Source: Ruminiclostridium cellulolyticum H10
GTDB lineage: Bacteria > Bacillota > Clostridia > Acetivibrionales > DSM-1351
Assembly: GCF_000022065.1 (NCBI RefSeq)
Contig: NC_011898.1
Coordinates: forward strand, 1,386,001 to 1,450,000
Length of the DNA stretch: 64,000 bases
Reading direction: 5' to 3'
Part shown: positions 63,927 through 64,000 of the stretch, piece after piece
How positions within the stretch are numbered: position 1 is the stretch's first letter
Layout: each line of letters starts with the position of its first letter
Position numbers and translations under genes: made by a program
Notes under the pieces: generated by a model
What the model saw: only the letters and a program-made list of their open reading frames with translations
What the model was told of the DNA's origin: nothing
Database searches by the model: none

Positions 63927-64000
63927 TGTATACCTTGTAGATAAGAACGGCAGGGAGACTCTTGTACTTGATTCTGTAGACAAGGTAATTCCTGGTAAAA
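63913..64000 (+). CDS. CooT-like nickel-binding protein, cut at the window end
   Basis: Starts GTG 63913 (GGAG upstream) with VCEANVYLVDKNGRETLVLDSVDKVIPGK, matching the N-terminus of the small CooT family. In CooT proteins Cys2 is the nickel ligand, and Cys2 is present here. Only 29 codons are visible. The family is known with CO dehydrogenase maturation; here it follows a metal transporter and DUF3842. Confidence 0.8.
   Translation, partial: MCEANVYLVDKNGRETLVLDSVDKVIPGK

Noticed and set aside
1-64000. CRISPR arrays, tRNA or rRNA genes, prophage
   Set aside because: No regularly spaced repeats, tRNA-like cloverleaf, rRNA sequence or phage structural genes were seen on reading through.

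Overview
The window reads as a low-GC, anaerobic, Gram-positive Clostridia chromosome, most like a mesophilic cellulolytic clostridium of the Ruminiclostridium type. Reasons: frequent TTG/GTG starts with strong GGAGG ribosome sites, a pyruvate:ferredoxin oxidoreductase, small clostridial families (CPC_1213, DUF3787, DUF3842, CooT), and a seven-gene sugar uptake and sensing cluster with the layout of the Cua/Xua clusters of R. cellulolyticum. The genus is inferred from content; no rRNA or tRNA gene was seen.

Layout, 1-25 kb. A carboxynorspermidine dehydrogenase (5' end cut) and nspC make an alternative (nor)spermidine pathway. An SGNH/MBOAT surface O-acetylation pair follows, with the MBOAT gene split by an IS110-family element (about 4.54-6.38 kb). 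Next is the carbohydrate cluster: lipoprotein SBP, two permeases, a second SBP that looks like a sensor, a YesM-type kinase, a YesN-type regulator and a cytoplasmic GH3 glycosidase (7.1-17.4 kb). Then come ogt, a small unknown gene, a radical SAM protein, an ArsR repressor with a four-domain persulfide/CoA-disulfide reductase on the minus strand, a CPC_1213 micro-gene, a secreted stalk-domain protein and uppP.

25-45 kb. trmB (with an overlapping 18-codon leader frame), a methyltransferase and an XRE/S24-like regulator precede two export modules of the antimicrobial-peptide-resistance type. The first is a MacB/FtsX-type ABC exporter followed by an OmpR-type regulator and kinase. The second is an OmpR-type regulator and kinase followed by two ABC-2 permeases and an ATPase. 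A PfkB kinase and an orphan ZnuA-like lipoprotein lie between them. An IS3/IS150-type element sits exactly in the loop of a perfect 20-bp terminator stem between the second module and the convergent pyruvate:ferredoxin oxidoreductase gene.

45-64 kb. A LytTR regulator diverges from a beta-helix-like protein. Then follow a ferritin-like protein, DedA, a small secreted protein, an EamA transporter divergent from an AraC regulator, an SDR, a membrane-anchored 5'-nucleotidase-type phosphatase, a PadR-DUF2812-ABC operon with two operators, manA, another ABC exporter, and a CbiM-CbiQ-CbiO metal transporter followed by DUF3842 and the start of a CooT-like nickel protein. Two inverted copies of a MITE-like repeat lie at 24.1 and 57.0 kb.

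The strongest unusual signals are: the IS110 element, with a 436-nt 3' noncoding region holding repeated motifs and a match to its own insertion target (candidate bridge/seeker RNA); the IS3 insertion inside a terminator loop; the sugar-sensing cluster with a ribosome-site-sequestering hairpin before its first gene; and the MITE pair.
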